A DNA stretch of 64,000 nt, from assembly GCF_900168125.1 (NCBI RefSeq), contig NZ_FUZF01000011.1, positions 62,001 to 126,000 of the forward strand. Direction: 5' to 3'. The notes under the pieces were generated by a model, which saw only the letters and a program-made list of their open reading frames with translations, had not been told where the DNA came from and ran no database searches. Made by a program: the position numbers and the translations under genes. Shown here in pieces: positions 51,972 to 60,748 of this stretch (within the stretch, counting starts at the first letter, position 1; each line of letters begins with the position of its first letter). This DNA comes from Sphingobacterium nematocida (lineage in GTDB: Bacteria; Bacteroidota; Bacteroidia; Sphingobacteriales; Sphingobacteriaceae).

Positions 51972-52337
51972 ATGATTACAAAGGACGAAATTTTAAATTT
52001 CGAGAACACACTTTACGGAGCCATCAAAAATAGTGATACGGAAGTACTCGACAACCTATTGCATGCTGATTTGCTTTTTATAATTCCCAGCGGTCAGACG
52101 ATAACCAAAGAAATGGATTTGCAAACGTATCGTGAGGGAAACTTAAAAGTAAACGAGATTACTCCCAAAGTAGAAGAATTGAATATCATAGCGGATTTGG
52201 CTGTCATTACTTTGCAGATGGAGTTAAAAGGAAATTATAATAACGAGCCTTTTGAAGCTAAATATAAATATATCCGTTTTTGGAAAAAGTTCCCCGAAGG
52301 CATAAAAGTAATTGGCGGAAGCGGAATTGCCATTTAA
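51972..52337 (+). CDS. NTF2-like (DUF4440) small protein
   Basis: 121 residues of the NTF2/SnoaL-like cone fold: ILNFENTLYGAIKNSDTEVLDNLLHADLLFIIPSGQ, then AVITLQMELKGNY and YKYIRFWKKFPEGIKVIGGSG. Such proteins bind small hydrophobic molecules or act as isomerases. It is encoded between the flavin reductase and sigma factor genes, 45 bp from the latter. A second NTF2-like gene ends the operon. Confidence 0.82.
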   Translation: MITKDEILNFENTLYGAIKNSDTEVLDNLLHADLLFIIPSGQTITKEMDLQTYREGNLKVNEITPKVEELNIIADLAVITLQMELKGNYNNEPFEAKYKYIRFWKKFPEGIKVIGGSGIAI

Positions 52338-52382
52338 TCAAACATCTCGACAGCGAGAAACTTTAACAAAATTTTAAAACCA

Positions 52383-53231
52383 ATGCAGAAGAACTATAAT
52401 AAACTCCTGACCTATGCCTACAATATTGTCGGTTCTTACGAAGATGCCAAAGATCTGGTGCAGGATGTACTGGAAAAATACATTTCATTGGATAAATCAG
52501 ATATCCGCCACGAATCCAACTTTTTGATCAAGAGCACTATCAATCATGCCATAAATTTTAAAACTCGCCAAAGTAAAAAAGAAGTTTTCGGCGAATGGCT
52601 TCCCGAACCTGTTTCATTTGATAATGCCGATGCAAAACTTATTAGAGACGAAACGGCAAGCTATACCATGCTCGTGCTGTTCGAGTACCTGAACCCAAAA
52701 GAAAGAGCAGCTTTCATATTAAAAGAGGGCTTCGGTTATTCACATGCTGAGATAGCCGAACTGCTTGAAATAAGCACCGAAAATTCACGTCAGCTATTGA
52801 GCAGGGCCAACAAACAATTGAAATACAGTAAATACTCAAGTTATACCCCCCATTCGGGTCACTCATTTGAGACCGTAGGCAGGTATCAGAAAGCACTGGC
52901 TCAGGCTGACATCGTGGAATTGCAGAACTTATTGGTAAACGACATAAAACTCAGTGCCGACGGAGGTACGAAGGTGCAGGTAGTGAGCAGTTCGAAAATA
53001 GGAAAAACAGCTACAGCGACTTTATTGGTTTATGTACAGCAGCATTTTCTGATGGGAAAAACATTTACCTTTCAATTTTTCAATCATCAACCTGCTATCT
53101 GCTTTTGGGAGCATGAAAAGCTCCAAAACTGCCATATCCTTCAATTAAGTACAGATGGATTGATCCAGGAAATATATTCCATTGTTGACCCGGATAAACT
53201 AAAAAACATTACCAAACTGTCACATATTTAG
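52383..53231 (+). CDS. ECF41-type (SigJ-like) RNA polymerase sigma factor with C-terminal SnoaL-like domain
   Basis: 282 residues. Region 2 holds AYNIVGSYEDAKDLVQDVLE (about 12-31). Region 4 holds LNPKERAAFILKEGFGYSHAEIAELL (103-128) with the NP-x-x-RAAF motif of the family. The linker carries D193-G-G-T-K197, the variant of the DGGGK motif that in ECF41 factors contacts the core and tunes activity. A C-terminal NTF2/SnoaL-like domain (about 165-280) replaces a separate anti-sigma factor. ECF41 genes are known to neighbour carboxymuconolactone decarboxylase, oxidoreductase and epimerase genes, matching this operon. Confidence 0.88.
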   Translation: MQKNYNKLLTYAYNIVGSYEDAKDLVQDVLEKYISLDKSDIRHESNFLIKSTINHAINFKTRQSKKEVFGEWLPEPVSFDNADAKLIRDETASYTMLVLFEYLNPKERAAFILKEGFGYSHAEIAELLEISTENSRQLLSRANKQLKYSKYSSYTPHSGHSFETVGRYQKALAQADIVELQNLLVNDIKLSADGGTKVQVVSSSKIGKTATATLLVYVQQHFLMGKTFTFQFFNHQPAICFWEHEKLQNCHILQLSTDGLIQEIYSIVDPDKLKNITKLSHI

Positions 53232-53266
53232 CATTCAAATTGTCTTCCATAGAAAGAGTAAAAAAG

Positions 53267-53851
53267 ATGAAGACATTATTGAGAATTGACAGTAGCTTAC
53301 GTTTAAAAAATTCCTATTCCCGCAATTCGGGAGACAATTTTGTACGGGCATGGAAAGAACTGAATCCGGAAGGGAGCATCAACATACGGGATGTAGGCAC
53401 CTCCCACATTCCCCATCTTGAGCAGGAAGTACTTGAGAAATTTTATACTTCCAGGGATACTTCAGACCGCCTAAAATTGTCTAATCAGTTGATAGCAGAA
53501 TTATTCGGGTGTGATGAAATCCTTATCACAGTGCCTACGTATAATTTTGGTATTCCCTCCTCGCTAAAAGCGTACTTCGACCTGGTGTTGCGCACGGGTA
53601 AAACTTTCAGATACGACGAGGACAAAGCAATCGGCTTGCTTCAGAATAAAAAAGCATACATTCTCTCCGCTAAGGGGGAACCTAAATCAGATATGCCCAA
53701 TCTAGTGGAAATGCATCTGCAGCAGATATTGAATTTTATTGGCATTAGGGAAATTTACTATTATTCATTGGACGGAACGGATGATAAAGAATCTGTCAAA
53801 CAACAACTAAACCATCAAAAAGAATTATTTACGAACATCTTAAACAAATAA
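53267..53851 (+). CDS. FMN-dependent NADH-azoreductase/quinone reductase (flavodoxin-like)
   Basis: 194 residues from the ATG at 53267; the longer frame begins at a TTG. LLRIDSSLRLKNSYSRNSG resembles the FMN-phosphate loop, and VPTYNFGIPSSLKAYFDLVLRTGKTF is the AzoR/AcpD signature that stacks on the flavin. These enzymes reduce quinones and azo compounds by two electrons. Placed directly after the sigma factor gene and 2 bp before an NTF2-like gene, so co-translated with it. Confidence 0.87.
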   Translation: MKTLLRIDSSLRLKNSYSRNSGDNFVRAWKELNPEGSINIRDVGTSHIPHLEQEVLEKFYTSRDTSDRLKLSNQLIAELFGCDEILITVPTYNFGIPSSLKAYFDLVLRTGKTFRYDEDKAIGLLQNKKAYILSAKGEPKSDMPNLVEMHLQQILNFIGIREIYYYSLDGTDDKESVKQQLNHQKELFTNILNK

Positions 53852-53853
53852 AA

Positions 53854-54210
53854 ATGGAACAGGCAGAAAAAGCAATCGAAGCATTTGTAAAAGCTGGCGA
53901 CAATCGTGATGTAGCAGCATTGGAAAGTATATTACATCAAAGCTTTCAGAATATACAGGATGGTTTTTTCGATGAGAAGGGAATTTTTATATTCTCAAAA
54001 TCTGACTATATCGAACTCATCCGCACCAAGCGATTCGGAGGAAGCACAAGGAGCTTGATCATAAACAGCATAAAGCAATCCGACCATATGGCTATCGCAC
54101 ACACGACGTTGGAAAGTGAATCTCTTATCTTTCATTCATTGATAATATCTATTCGAGATAATGGGCATTGGAAAATATTAAATAACACACCTACAATCGA
54201 AGTAAAATAA
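53854..54210 (+). CDS. NTF2-like protein at the end of the redox operon
   Basis: 118 residues of the NTF2 fold: AIEAFVKAGDNRDVAALESILHQSFQNI, then SKSDYIELIRTKRFGGSTRS and HSLIISIRDNGHWKILNNTP. Similar in style to the DUF4440/Lumazine-binding-like members. It starts 2 bp after the azoreductase stop, so both belong to one transcript. Possible isomerase or binding protein for the operon's substrate; no catalytic residue can be assigned. Confidence 0.78.
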   Translation: MEQAEKAIEAFVKAGDNRDVAALESILHQSFQNIQDGFFDEKGIFIFSKSDYIELIRTKRFGGSTRSLIINSIKQSDHMAIAHTTLESESLIFHSLIISIRDNGHWKILNNTPTIEVK

Positions 54211-54300
54211 AGAATAGCTGTGACTAGAATTTCTGTCCTCATTTTTAAATAAATAGCAAGTAGAGTTTTAAAAGCAGTCAAAATTACATTATTGGTAATA

Positions 54301-54334
54301 GGGGCTTCCGAAAGTATTGCTTTTTGGAAGTCCC
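54301..54334 (+). terminator. Probable terminator of the redox operon
   Basis: GGGGCTTCC (54301-54309) pairs with GGAAGTCCC (54326-54334, one G-T) around a 16-nt loop, followed by GAATTTTAA. It lies 90 bp after the last gene. The rest of the gap to 54494 shows no further signal. Confidence 0.45.
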
Positions 54335-54494
54335 GAATTTTAATATCTTAAATAAAAATGCTAGTTAATCAATCATTATAACAGAAGCGGCGGAGTTAAA
54401 CATCTTATTCCGTCATCATACATATAAATGAATGGATAAATTTTACAACGAAACTTTGTATGAACTTGAAATAGCAATCACTTTATAGGTATGC

Positions 54495-54719
54495 TTATAC
54501 TTTCTTCGGTGGAAGATCGAACGCAATGGCTTCATGCTCAAAATGCCCATTGTGTGCACCATCGCAAAACGGTTTGTTTTTTGAAAGCCCGCAACGACAA
54601 ATCGAAAGTACCGTTCTACCTTGCAATCCGTAGGCATCCCCATTTCTATCTACTATTTCAAAATCGCCTTCTATCTTTACCGATCCGTTATTGTTTATTG
54701 TAAGTTTTGTTTTCGACAT
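54495..54719 (-). CDS. CDGSH iron-sulfur domain protein
   Basis: 74 residues from the ATG at 54719 (MSKTKLTINNNGSVKIEGDF). The C-terminal C-R-C-G...KPFCDGAH (SICRCGLSKNKPFCDGAHNG) is the Cys3-His 2Fe-2S cluster motif of CDGSH/mitoNEET-like proteins. The N-terminal part is the usual beta-cage strand pair. Cytoplasmic electron-transfer or sensing role, partner unknown. The longer frame upstream is not supported by homologue starts. Confidence 0.88.
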   Translation of the reverse strand: MSKTKLTINNNGSVKIEGDFEIVDRNGDAYGLQGRTVLSICRCGLSKNKPFCDGAHNGHFEHEAIAFDLPPKKV

Positions 54720-54959
54720 GTTAATTGTAATTATTCTGTTTTTCACAATAATAGCACAATGAAATGAATACTTCATGATTTCACTTCTATTTAGAAACGT
54801 TCCTTTTAACGATACCACGAAACTATCGTTTTTATCAACGACATATTCATTCCAGTAAAAATTATCACACTTTAATCACCTCAAAACTTATAGAAAAGAG
54901 GTCGGGTTTAGTACCAAAGAGATCACAAAAAGCTCATGCCCGGCTTACATCAACCTCTT

Positions 54960-55376
54960 TTAATCTAAACAAAAGGCATATTCTTTTTGCGCAGCCAATA
55001 AAAGCGCTGCGGCACTTCCTATCCAAACCGAATAATCGAGCGGTGCTTTCGGTCCCAAGGAGATTGTCATAGAGGCGGCAAAAACCAGTAATAGCAGGCT
55101 GCTTCCGTATGCGGCTATTTTAATTTTATATCCCACAATCAACATCAACGGAAAGAGTATCTCCAATCCTGTAGCAACATAGGCAGACAACGTACTCAGT
55201 ACCTCCGGTAAGAAAAATGTTAACTTTCTGGTATAGGCTTCAAAATTAGCCATACTGCCCCAGGATGAATACTCCGCTGCCCAACATCCAAACCTATCTG
55301 CTACTGCGGAAAGCATTGTTATCGAAAGTGCCAATCTCAGAAATAATTGCGGAAATTTATGGGATACATTCATCAT
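54960..55376 (-). CDS. DoxX-like membrane protein
   Basis: 138 residues with four hydrophobic helices (about 8-25, 55-80, 82-104, 110-130). LFLRLALSITMLSAVADRFG and FEAYTRKLTFFLP are typical of DoxX-like proteins of Bacteroidota. It stands alone and is divergent from a secreted protein gene, with no terminator noted. A second DoxX protein is encoded in the redox operon at 48476. Confidence 0.78.
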   Translation of the reverse strand: MMNVSHKFPQLFLRLALSITMLSAVADRFGCWAAEYSSWGSMANFEAYTRKLTFFLPEVLSTLSAYVATGLEILFPLMLIVGYKIKIAAYGSSLLLLVFAASMTISLGPKAPLDYSVWIGSAAALLLAAQKEYAFCLD

Positions 55377-55581
55377 CGTTTCAATATTTAATCTAACACT
55401 AATTTAGCACTTTTCGTGCACTAAAAAATTGAACTGGTTCAAGATAATATGCAAAGAACACTGGCATGATTGTAGCTCTATCATTAAACAATATAGACAG
55501 GTTAAACAGCCAATGAACGACCAAACTCCAGCAATTTTCTTAGGTTCGAAAAGATCGTCCCTGGCCTCTGTAAAAAACAAT

Positions 55582-56292
55582 ATGAGGATATATTTACTTT
55601 TTCTTTTTTGCATCGGCAGTGCGTATGCACAGCCGGGGGGACAGATCACCGTAGGCTTTGCAGATCGCTATGATAGCCTTCCTACCCTAGATTTTAAGCC
55701 GGCAGCAGCAGATCGCTATGAAAAGCTCAGTGCTGCACCTCCCCTTGTACAAACAGGAGTTACCCTCAAAAAGAACGAGATCACTGTTCCCACAGCGCAA
55801 GGCGGCATTCTATTAAAACCTTATGACGATCAATCGCAGGGGGATGGATTCCGTGGATGGGAATATAAAGGCTACCTACCGATACCAAAGATGCATGCAC
55901 TTGTTAGCCAACACGTATCAGAACATTTGGGATTTAGCGATATGGTGCTCTTGGACAGTATCTCGGCCACACGTTATGTCATTGCTTCAATCGGCGATGG
56001 TGCCGTTGAAGTGCCTATTCCATCCCCAAAAGGTCAATTTTTAGTTTATTATTACAATTATGTATACGAGCGCAATAGCTGTTTCGTCGGAGTTCTCCGC
56101 ATAGCTGAGCCCAATAATTCGGCAGAGTTTCGCTTGGCCGAGCTGATGAGCTTTCAGACCAAAGACTGGGCCGTAAAAGATATCCGATGGATCGACGACC
56201 ATTCTTTTATTGTAAAAGCCTATACGGTACAGAGAACAAGTACTAGTGAGAGAAAACAATACGCTTATTACCTAGCGAAGATTAACATCTAA
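55582..56292 (+). CDS. Secreted hypothetical protein
   Basis: 236 residues from the ATG at 55582, chosen because it opens a clean signal peptide (RIYLLFLFCIGSAYAQ). The mature protein has a central ILLKPYDDQSQGDGFRGWEYKG segment and a beta-rich C-terminal half (QFLVYYYNYVYERNSCFVG; DIRWIDDHSFIVKAYTVQ). The family was not recognised. It is 15 bp upstream of a lipoprotein gene, so the two form a pair. Confidence 0.58.
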   Translation: MRIYLLFLFCIGSAYAQPGGQITVGFADRYDSLPTLDFKPAAADRYEKLSAAPPLVQTGVTLKKNEITVPTAQGGILLKPYDDQSQGDGFRGWEYKGYLPIPKMHALVSQHVSEHLGFSDMVLLDSISATRYVIASIGDGAVEVPIPSPKGQFLVYYYNYVYERNSCFVGVLRIAEPNNSAEFRLAELMSFQTKDWAVKDIRWIDDHSFIVKAYTVQRTSTSERKQYAYYLAKINI

Positions 56293-56307
56293 CCCATCCT
56301 CCATCCT

Positions 56308-56931
56308 ATGCACCGACTATTACTATTTATCCTACTGGCGCAGATAGCCTGTCAGTCGCCCCAAAAAGAGGTACCGCAAGCCAAAGATTCCGTCACAACA
56401 GTCACAACAGATACCGTCCATTCTGTAGACAGCACGAGCGTGTCCAAATCCGATGACAGGGCTCTCGATATTATGCTGGCAGAGGATATCCGATTCAACG
56501 GTCAGTTGAAAAGGTTCTTCACAATGAGCGATTTTGAAAAAGTGTTTGGTACCCCCGATAGTGTTAAGCTGTTGCAAGACGAGGCTCCCTGTATCACGAT
56601 TTTTGATACCGAAGCTCCCGATGACAAGTACCTGTACAAAGACGGTTCCCGCTTTGAAACGCACCAACAGCAAGTGGCCGTAGATGAATTCTGGTTCACC
56701 AACGACAATTACATCAGCTATAAGGGCATTCGAATAGATGGAAACACCACGGTCAATGCTATTAAAACGCTATTTCCGGATGCAGTAATGGGCAAGATAA
56801 ACGAATACAGAGAAGGAGAATTGCAGTTAATGATACTAAAGGAAGATAAAGATGGAATTTCTGATGGACATATCAAGCTATTTTTTAAAGACGATAAAGT
56901 ATATTTTATGCATTGGTGGTTTCCCTGTTAA
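56308..56931 (+). CDS. Lipoprotein of unknown family
   Basis: 207 residues. The N-terminus LLLFILLAQIAC places the lipobox Cys at residue 15. A Ser/Thr/Val-rich linker (DSVTTVTTDTVHSVDS) leads to an alpha-beta domain (about 50-207) that includes GQLKRFFTMSDFEKVFGTPD and RIDGNTTVNAIKTLFPDAVM. The last part resembles the duplicated units of the lipoprotein at 58673 in style. Function unknown. Paired with the upstream secreted protein gene. Confidence 0.6.
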   Translation: MHRLLLFILLAQIACQSPQKEVPQAKDSVTTVTTDTVHSVDSTSVSKSDDRALDIMLAEDIRFNGQLKRFFTMSDFEKVFGTPDSVKLLQDEAPCITIFDTEAPDDKYLYKDGSRFETHQQQVAVDEFWFTNDNYISYKGIRIDGNTTVNAIKTLFPDAVMGKINEYREGELQLMILKEDKDGISDGHIKLFFKDDKVYFMHWWFPC

Positions 56932-57016
56932 AGCAATTACTGGTTTCATCAACACAGTTTATAGGCTTCAGGACAGCAGGCTTTTCAAAGCACTTCCTTT
57001 CAAATAGCATACATCC

Positions 57017-57592
57017 TTAACTTTCTAATATTTTCTGCGCCGCATCTAAAGTAGCCTTGTCCCGGGCTAAACATTTTAATAAGTTGCTCTCATTTTGAAT
57101 AAGAATGATCGAATCCATTTCCTTACCGATCCATAGTTTATTCGGATACGAGAAGGGGTTCAGGAATTGGTTCCAATGTTCTTTAATTGGGACGTACAAC
57201 CCATATCCCCAGATTTGCATCTCCAACTTGTCAACCGCCTGTTGCCATAGCCAGTCCACGTATTCCGTCAGTAATAAGGTCGAGATATCGAACTCATACG
57301 ATTCCCAATTGTCTTTTACTTTGATTTGAGGAATAAAATCCGCGGCATTATTTACTTCATCCCTTTTCGCTCTAAATAGATCAGCACTTCGGGTATTGAT
57401 AATAAATTCGACGCTATCATCCACCTCTTCTACCAGCAAGAAAAAGGGAAACACCTTCCCCGGAATAGCACCAGTGAAAGGTTTGAAACAATTTAACCAG
57501 TTTTTATTCCTTTCGTCATTTTCTTCCATGTCCAGATCGAAAAGCGTTTGGTATATCGTTGTCAACTTTATTTCCAATTCCCTGTTGGTCAT
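57017..57592 (-). CDS. Hypothetical cytoplasmic protein
   Basis: 191 residues without signal peptide or membrane segment. Tryptophan-rich (NWLNCF, DNWESYEF, DWLWQQ, HWNQF, KLWIG) and mixed alpha-beta. I do not recognise the family. The stretch VFPFFLLVEEVDDSVEFIIN suggests a small binding domain. Located 17 bp upstream of a small secreted protein gene on the same strand; the whole neighbourhood consists of orphan genes. Confidence 0.5.
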   Translation of the reverse strand: MTNRELEIKLTTIYQTLFDLDMEENDERNKNWLNCFKPFTGAIPGKVFPFFLLVEEVDDSVEFIINTRSADLFRAKRDEVNNAADFIPQIKVKDNWESYEFDISTLLLTEYVDWLWQQAVDKLEMQIWGYGLYVPIKEHWNQFLNPFSYPNKLWIGKEMDSIILIQNESNLLKCLARDKATLDAAQKILES

Positions 57593-57609
57593 ATTCCTTG
57601 TAGCTATAG

Positions 57610-58032
57610 TTATAGGGTGTTTTCTATATCCTTAACACGTTTAAACACTTGGTGTTCGATAGAGTGGTTACTGGCTTTTATTTCCTTTCCGTTTTCATCC
57701 CAGTCGACCTGTCTTACTTTCAAGTGCAATTTGCCTTTAATGATTTGCAACTCTACGTAATCGTTCTCATGTTGCTTCGCCGGTATAACCAACAGCTCCC
57801 CTTTTGGTATTGCCCGCAGGGTACGCGCAGGAGCCATACCGTTGCCGATGTCCGTAAAAAACGCGTAATCCTTGCCTTCTTCAAACCGGATACGTACCGT
57901 ATTGGTACCATATTTTTGATTGTACTGCCAGATACCTTCAAATGCTTTGCGCACAGCTAAAGGCATACGGTCTGTTTGTGCGACCGCAAAAGTACTTATT
58001 AGCACCATCCATAAACAAAATAAGGGCTTCAT
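57610..58032 (-). CDS. Small secreted hypothetical protein
   Basis: 140 residues with a signal peptide (PLFCLWMVLISTFAVAQ). The mature part has a lipocalin-like strand order (GIWQYNQKYGTNTVRIRFEEG; DYVELQIIKGKLHLKVRQVDW), suggesting a small beta-barrel that binds a hydrophobic ligand. The exact family was not recognised. It lies 9 bp downstream of a ferredoxin-like gene and 17 bp before another hypothetical gene. Confidence 0.55.
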   Translation of the reverse strand: MKPLFCLWMVLISTFAVAQTDRMPLAVRKAFEGIWQYNQKYGTNTVRIRFEEGKDYAFFTDIGNGMAPARTLRAIPKGELLVIPAKQHENDYVELQIIKGKLHLKVRQVDWDENGKEIKASNHSIEHQVFKRVKDIENTL

Positions 58033-58041
58033 GATGTCTCG

Positions 58042-58263
58042 TTATTTTTCATGCAGCTCATACCCCAATGCACCCGACGGACATCGATCAATCTGTTCGA
58101 TCAACTCCCTGGTAGAGGCCTGATCGGCTGTTATCCAAGGCTTTTCTCGAGGATGATACACTTTGGGGAGCGATTTGACGCAAACACCGGCGTGTATACA
58201 TTTTGACGGTGTCCACAAGACCGTAATCTCTTCATTGGCAGTATATTTTTTAGTTTCTCCCAT
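58042..58263 (-). CDS. Ferredoxin-like protein, 4Fe-4S Mjr1 type
   Basis: 73 residues from the ATG at 58263 (MGETKKYTANEEITVLW). CIHAGVCVKSLP provides two cysteines of the cluster site, IDRCPSGALGYELHE the third; a further ligand may be Asp, His or absent. This matches the Fer4_19 (divergent ferredoxin, Mjr1) family, often paired with CDGSH domains. A CDGSH protein is encoded separately at 54495. A redox role is likely; partner unknown. Confidence 0.78.
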   Translation of the reverse strand: MGETKKYTANEEITVLWTPSKCIHAGVCVKSLPKVYHPREKPWITADQASTRELIEQIDRCPSGALGYELHEK

Positions 58264-58376
58264 GACTGAAAATTTTAAAATGGACAACTTTATACTTTAC
58301 TATAGAAAGTTACGAATTGTTCGCTTTAGAACAAAAATAAATCCTGAAAACCATCTCGATTAGGTATCACGTAGAT

Positions 58377-58568
58377 CTACATCTCTTTTTTTTCCTTGTC
58401 TTTCTTAAAGATAAAATAGACCGTCATTAGGAAAGTTAAAATATATATGACCGCCAATGCAGGCTTTTCAAAGGTTAACGTTTTAAAATCAAATTCCTTG
58501 AAGATAGTTCCGCCTAAAACTATAGCAATTATAATCATCGGAAAAGAGTATACTTTTTTCGTGTCCAT
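58377..58568 (-). CDS. Small membrane protein
   Basis: 63 residues with two transmembrane helices (about 9-23, SFPMIIIAIVLGGTIF; about 37-55, PALAVIYILTFLMTVYFIF) and a lysine-rich C-terminus (KKDKEKKEM). The family was not recognised. Size and topology argue for a real small membrane protein. Divergent from a lipoprotein gene at 58673. Confidence 0.55.
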   Translation of the reverse strand: MDTKKVYSFPMIIIAIVLGGTIFKEFDFKTLTFEKPALAVIYILTFLMTVYFIFKKDKEKKEM

Positions 58569-58672
58569 AAATCTAATAACTTGGTTATATGTAGACGCGA
58601 ATTTATAAATTTATATTTGAATAAATGGAACGGTAATTGGTCTAAAGCACAGGTAAAAAATAGCTAACACAT

Positions 58673-59830
58673 ATGAACCTTTACGTATCATTTATCATCC
58701 TATTATTCGCGTTATGCTCCTGCGAGAAACCAGAAAAAGTAGATCTATCCACCTTTAAATTGAATGAATCCATCTATGGGTTATATAATGCAACCGATAC
58801 CGCACTCATCGGCGTAGAAACCATTGAATATCCTTACGATCTTATTTTAGAAATCAAGAACCCGGGCAAGTATAGTTATGAGGGTATAGACCTCGGACAA
58901 AATCGAGTCCTATTTTTGATCAATTCCGAATCCCTGAAGACCGATAGCATAACCCGTTTCGGCGGGGCTCATTACGATATGTCCGTCATAGCCAGCGACC
59001 GTAAGCCGCTCCAAGAAAAGTTAATGTCCTACAGAGCCGACACTACAATATACGGCGTACGTATAGAAATGGAAAGTGAAGAACTCCAATCGACCCTGCT
59101 CAGCAAGCTAGAAACCAAATACGGCAAGGGCACCAAAAATCCAAATACAGATAACGGGTTATACTGGAATATCAAAGCCGACAACAAGTTCATTTTCTTT
59201 GCCCCGGATTACCACAGGTTGATCATTCTCAACAATACTCATCTGTCTAAGACCTGTTATTGGGACAGTTTCAATGGGATGATCGATATGGGCGGCTGCG
59301 ATCAGGAAAAATACCTGCAGTCACTGGTTCGAAATGCGACCAAACCCGAAGACGTTAAAAACAAACCACAGATAAAAATCGATAAAAATTGGAACATCAA
59401 CGGCTTAGTTGTTGGGACCTCCACCGAGGAAGACTTTACGAAGTCTACCTTACATACGGGCTCCGAACGAATGGAAGAATACGACGGGACGACAGCTGCA
59501 CCAAAAGAAATATATTATCAGAATAAATACCATGATATCTTTTTCTTTTTCTCGCCTAGCAAATCCAATCCTGAAAATCTTAAAGAAAACAGTCTACAAG
59601 GGTATTCCATATCAGATTTCAAGAAGGTAAATGTTACCTTTGACAATCAATTAAAGCCAGGAATAAAGCGCGCAGACGCCATCAAACTGTTTGATCAGAC
59701 AAAAATCCTAAATTATCAGGATCTTAAAATATCAAATTTCTTAGAGATAGATCATGCCCCTTATAAGATTACACTGACGTTTGATGAGAAGGATCAGATT
59801 TCGGGTATATTTTTTACAAAAAAAGAATAA
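58673..59830 (+). CDS. Lipoprotein of unknown family
   Basis: 385 residues with lipobox Cys17 (LLFALCSC). The mature protein is mixed alpha-beta, with two segments of similar flavour (LLSKLETKYGKGTKNPNTDNG; KRADAIKLFDQTKILNYQDL) separated by cysteine-containing loops (KTCYWDSFNG; MGGCDQEKYL). This could be an internal duplication. The family was not recognised. It stands alone, followed by a mosaic repeat region rather than a terminator. Confidence 0.6.
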   Translation: MNLYVSFIILLFALCSCEKPEKVDLSTFKLNESIYGLYNATDTALIGVETIEYPYDLILEIKNPGKYSYEGIDLGQNRVLFLINSESLKTDSITRFGGAHYDMSVIASDRKPLQEKLMSYRADTTIYGVRIEMESEELQSTLLSKLETKYGKGTKNPNTDNGLYWNIKADNKFIFFAPDYHRLIILNNTHLSKTCYWDSFNGMIDMGGCDQEKYLQSLVRNATKPEDVKNKPQIKIDKNWNINGLVVGTSTEEDFTKSTLHTGSERMEEYDGTTAAPKEIYYQNKYHDIFFFFSPSKSNPENLKENSLQGYSISDFKKVNVTFDNQLKPGIKRADAIKLFDQTKILNYQDLKISNFLEIDHAPYKITLTFDEKDQISGIFFTKKE

Positions 59831-59834
59831 CTGC

Positions 59835-60255
59835 AATCCGTCTTTGCGAGAGGGAAGTTTTTTAGCAAACACAAAGGAGGTTCGATGACAGGATACGTCA
59901 TTCCGCAAAAGCGGGACAGGCTCTCGCAGAGTCCCGAGTTTACCTCGGGAACCTTGTGGAGGACCTGTTCCGATACATCGGAAGGTCTACAAACTGTATA
60001 GGATTAATATATAGCTTTTAGATTATCTACGATGAGCCCTTCGGGGTTCCTCCACTTCGGTCGGAATGACGACATAGTTTGTAAACGGAGCTTGCGAGCT
60101 CACCGTAGGTAATCTGTCATTGGTAGGATCAGCCAGTAGGCGGAGACGAAGCAATCTTAAAAACGGCTGTACGATATAGGACTTATAGATCGGTTTGCTA
60201 CGCATCTGCCTTCGGCGGTCGTAGCCTCGCGATGACGGTAAGCTGTTATCTTACT
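59835..60255. repeat. Mosaic interspersed repeat region with many short hairpins
   Basis: This gap has no gene but holds several short inverted repeats, for example CCCGAG-TTTAC-CTCGGG and TTCCGAT-AC-ATCGGAA. On the minus strand it contains phrases such as GTCATCGCGAGGC, AAGATTGCTTCGTC and GTCATTCCGACCGAAG. Phrases of this kind recur in multicopy REP-like repeats of Bacteroidota genomes. The pieces look stitched together from at least three repeat types. No mobile-element protein is present. Confidence 0.6.
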
Positions 60256-60274
60256 CGGAATGATCTAGTCCGTA

Positions 60275-60727
60275 TTAGTCCTCCATATTCAATTTCCAGA
60301 TCGATTTAATCTTTTTTGCTTCTACCGTAAACTCAAAAAAGAGCTTTTTATTTTCCCGAATGGTATTAAAGAAGTCCTCCTGCGTTTGCATCTCTTCGGT
60401 AAAATATTTGAAATCTTCCGACAGATCAAATCTTTGATCCACAACCGATACGCCTCCCACATCAAAGATAAACTTTTCCCGTTCGTTCAGCCCATTTTCA
60501 TCACTGATCGAGGCCACTCCCATTTGTATATCCGCACAGTTAAATAGTAAACTTCTTTCCTTTCCCTCTTCCGTTAAACGCACATTCGTTACAAATATAA
60601 TGCTGTCTTTTTCCATAGTTTTCTCGCAGGCACAGGCGCTTGTTTGTTGCTTAGTCTTATTCGGAGAACCACCTCCCTTACAGGCAAAAAATGTCAACAA
60701 GAGACCAGTATAAATTACAGTCTTCAT
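60275..60727 (-). CDS. Lipoprotein of unknown family
   Basis: 150 residues; VIYTGLLLTFFAC gives a lipobox Cys16, followed by a glycine/serine linker and a C-x-C (SACACEK). The mature part (about 35-150) is acidic with beta strands (SIIFVTNVRLTEEGKERSL; KFIFDVGGVSVVDQ). The family was not recognised. The gene lies 21 bp downstream of a cytoplasmic hypothetical gene on the same strand. Confidence 0.55.
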   Translation of the reverse strand: MKTVIYTGLLLTFFACKGGGSPNKTKQQTSACACEKTMEKDSIIFVTNVRLTEEGKERSLLFNCADIQMGVASISDENGLNEREKFIFDVGGVSVVDQRFDLSEDFKYFTEEMQTQEDFFNTIRENKKLFFEFTVEAKKIKSIWKLNMED

Positions 60728-60748
60728 AAACTAGAGATTCATTGGTGT

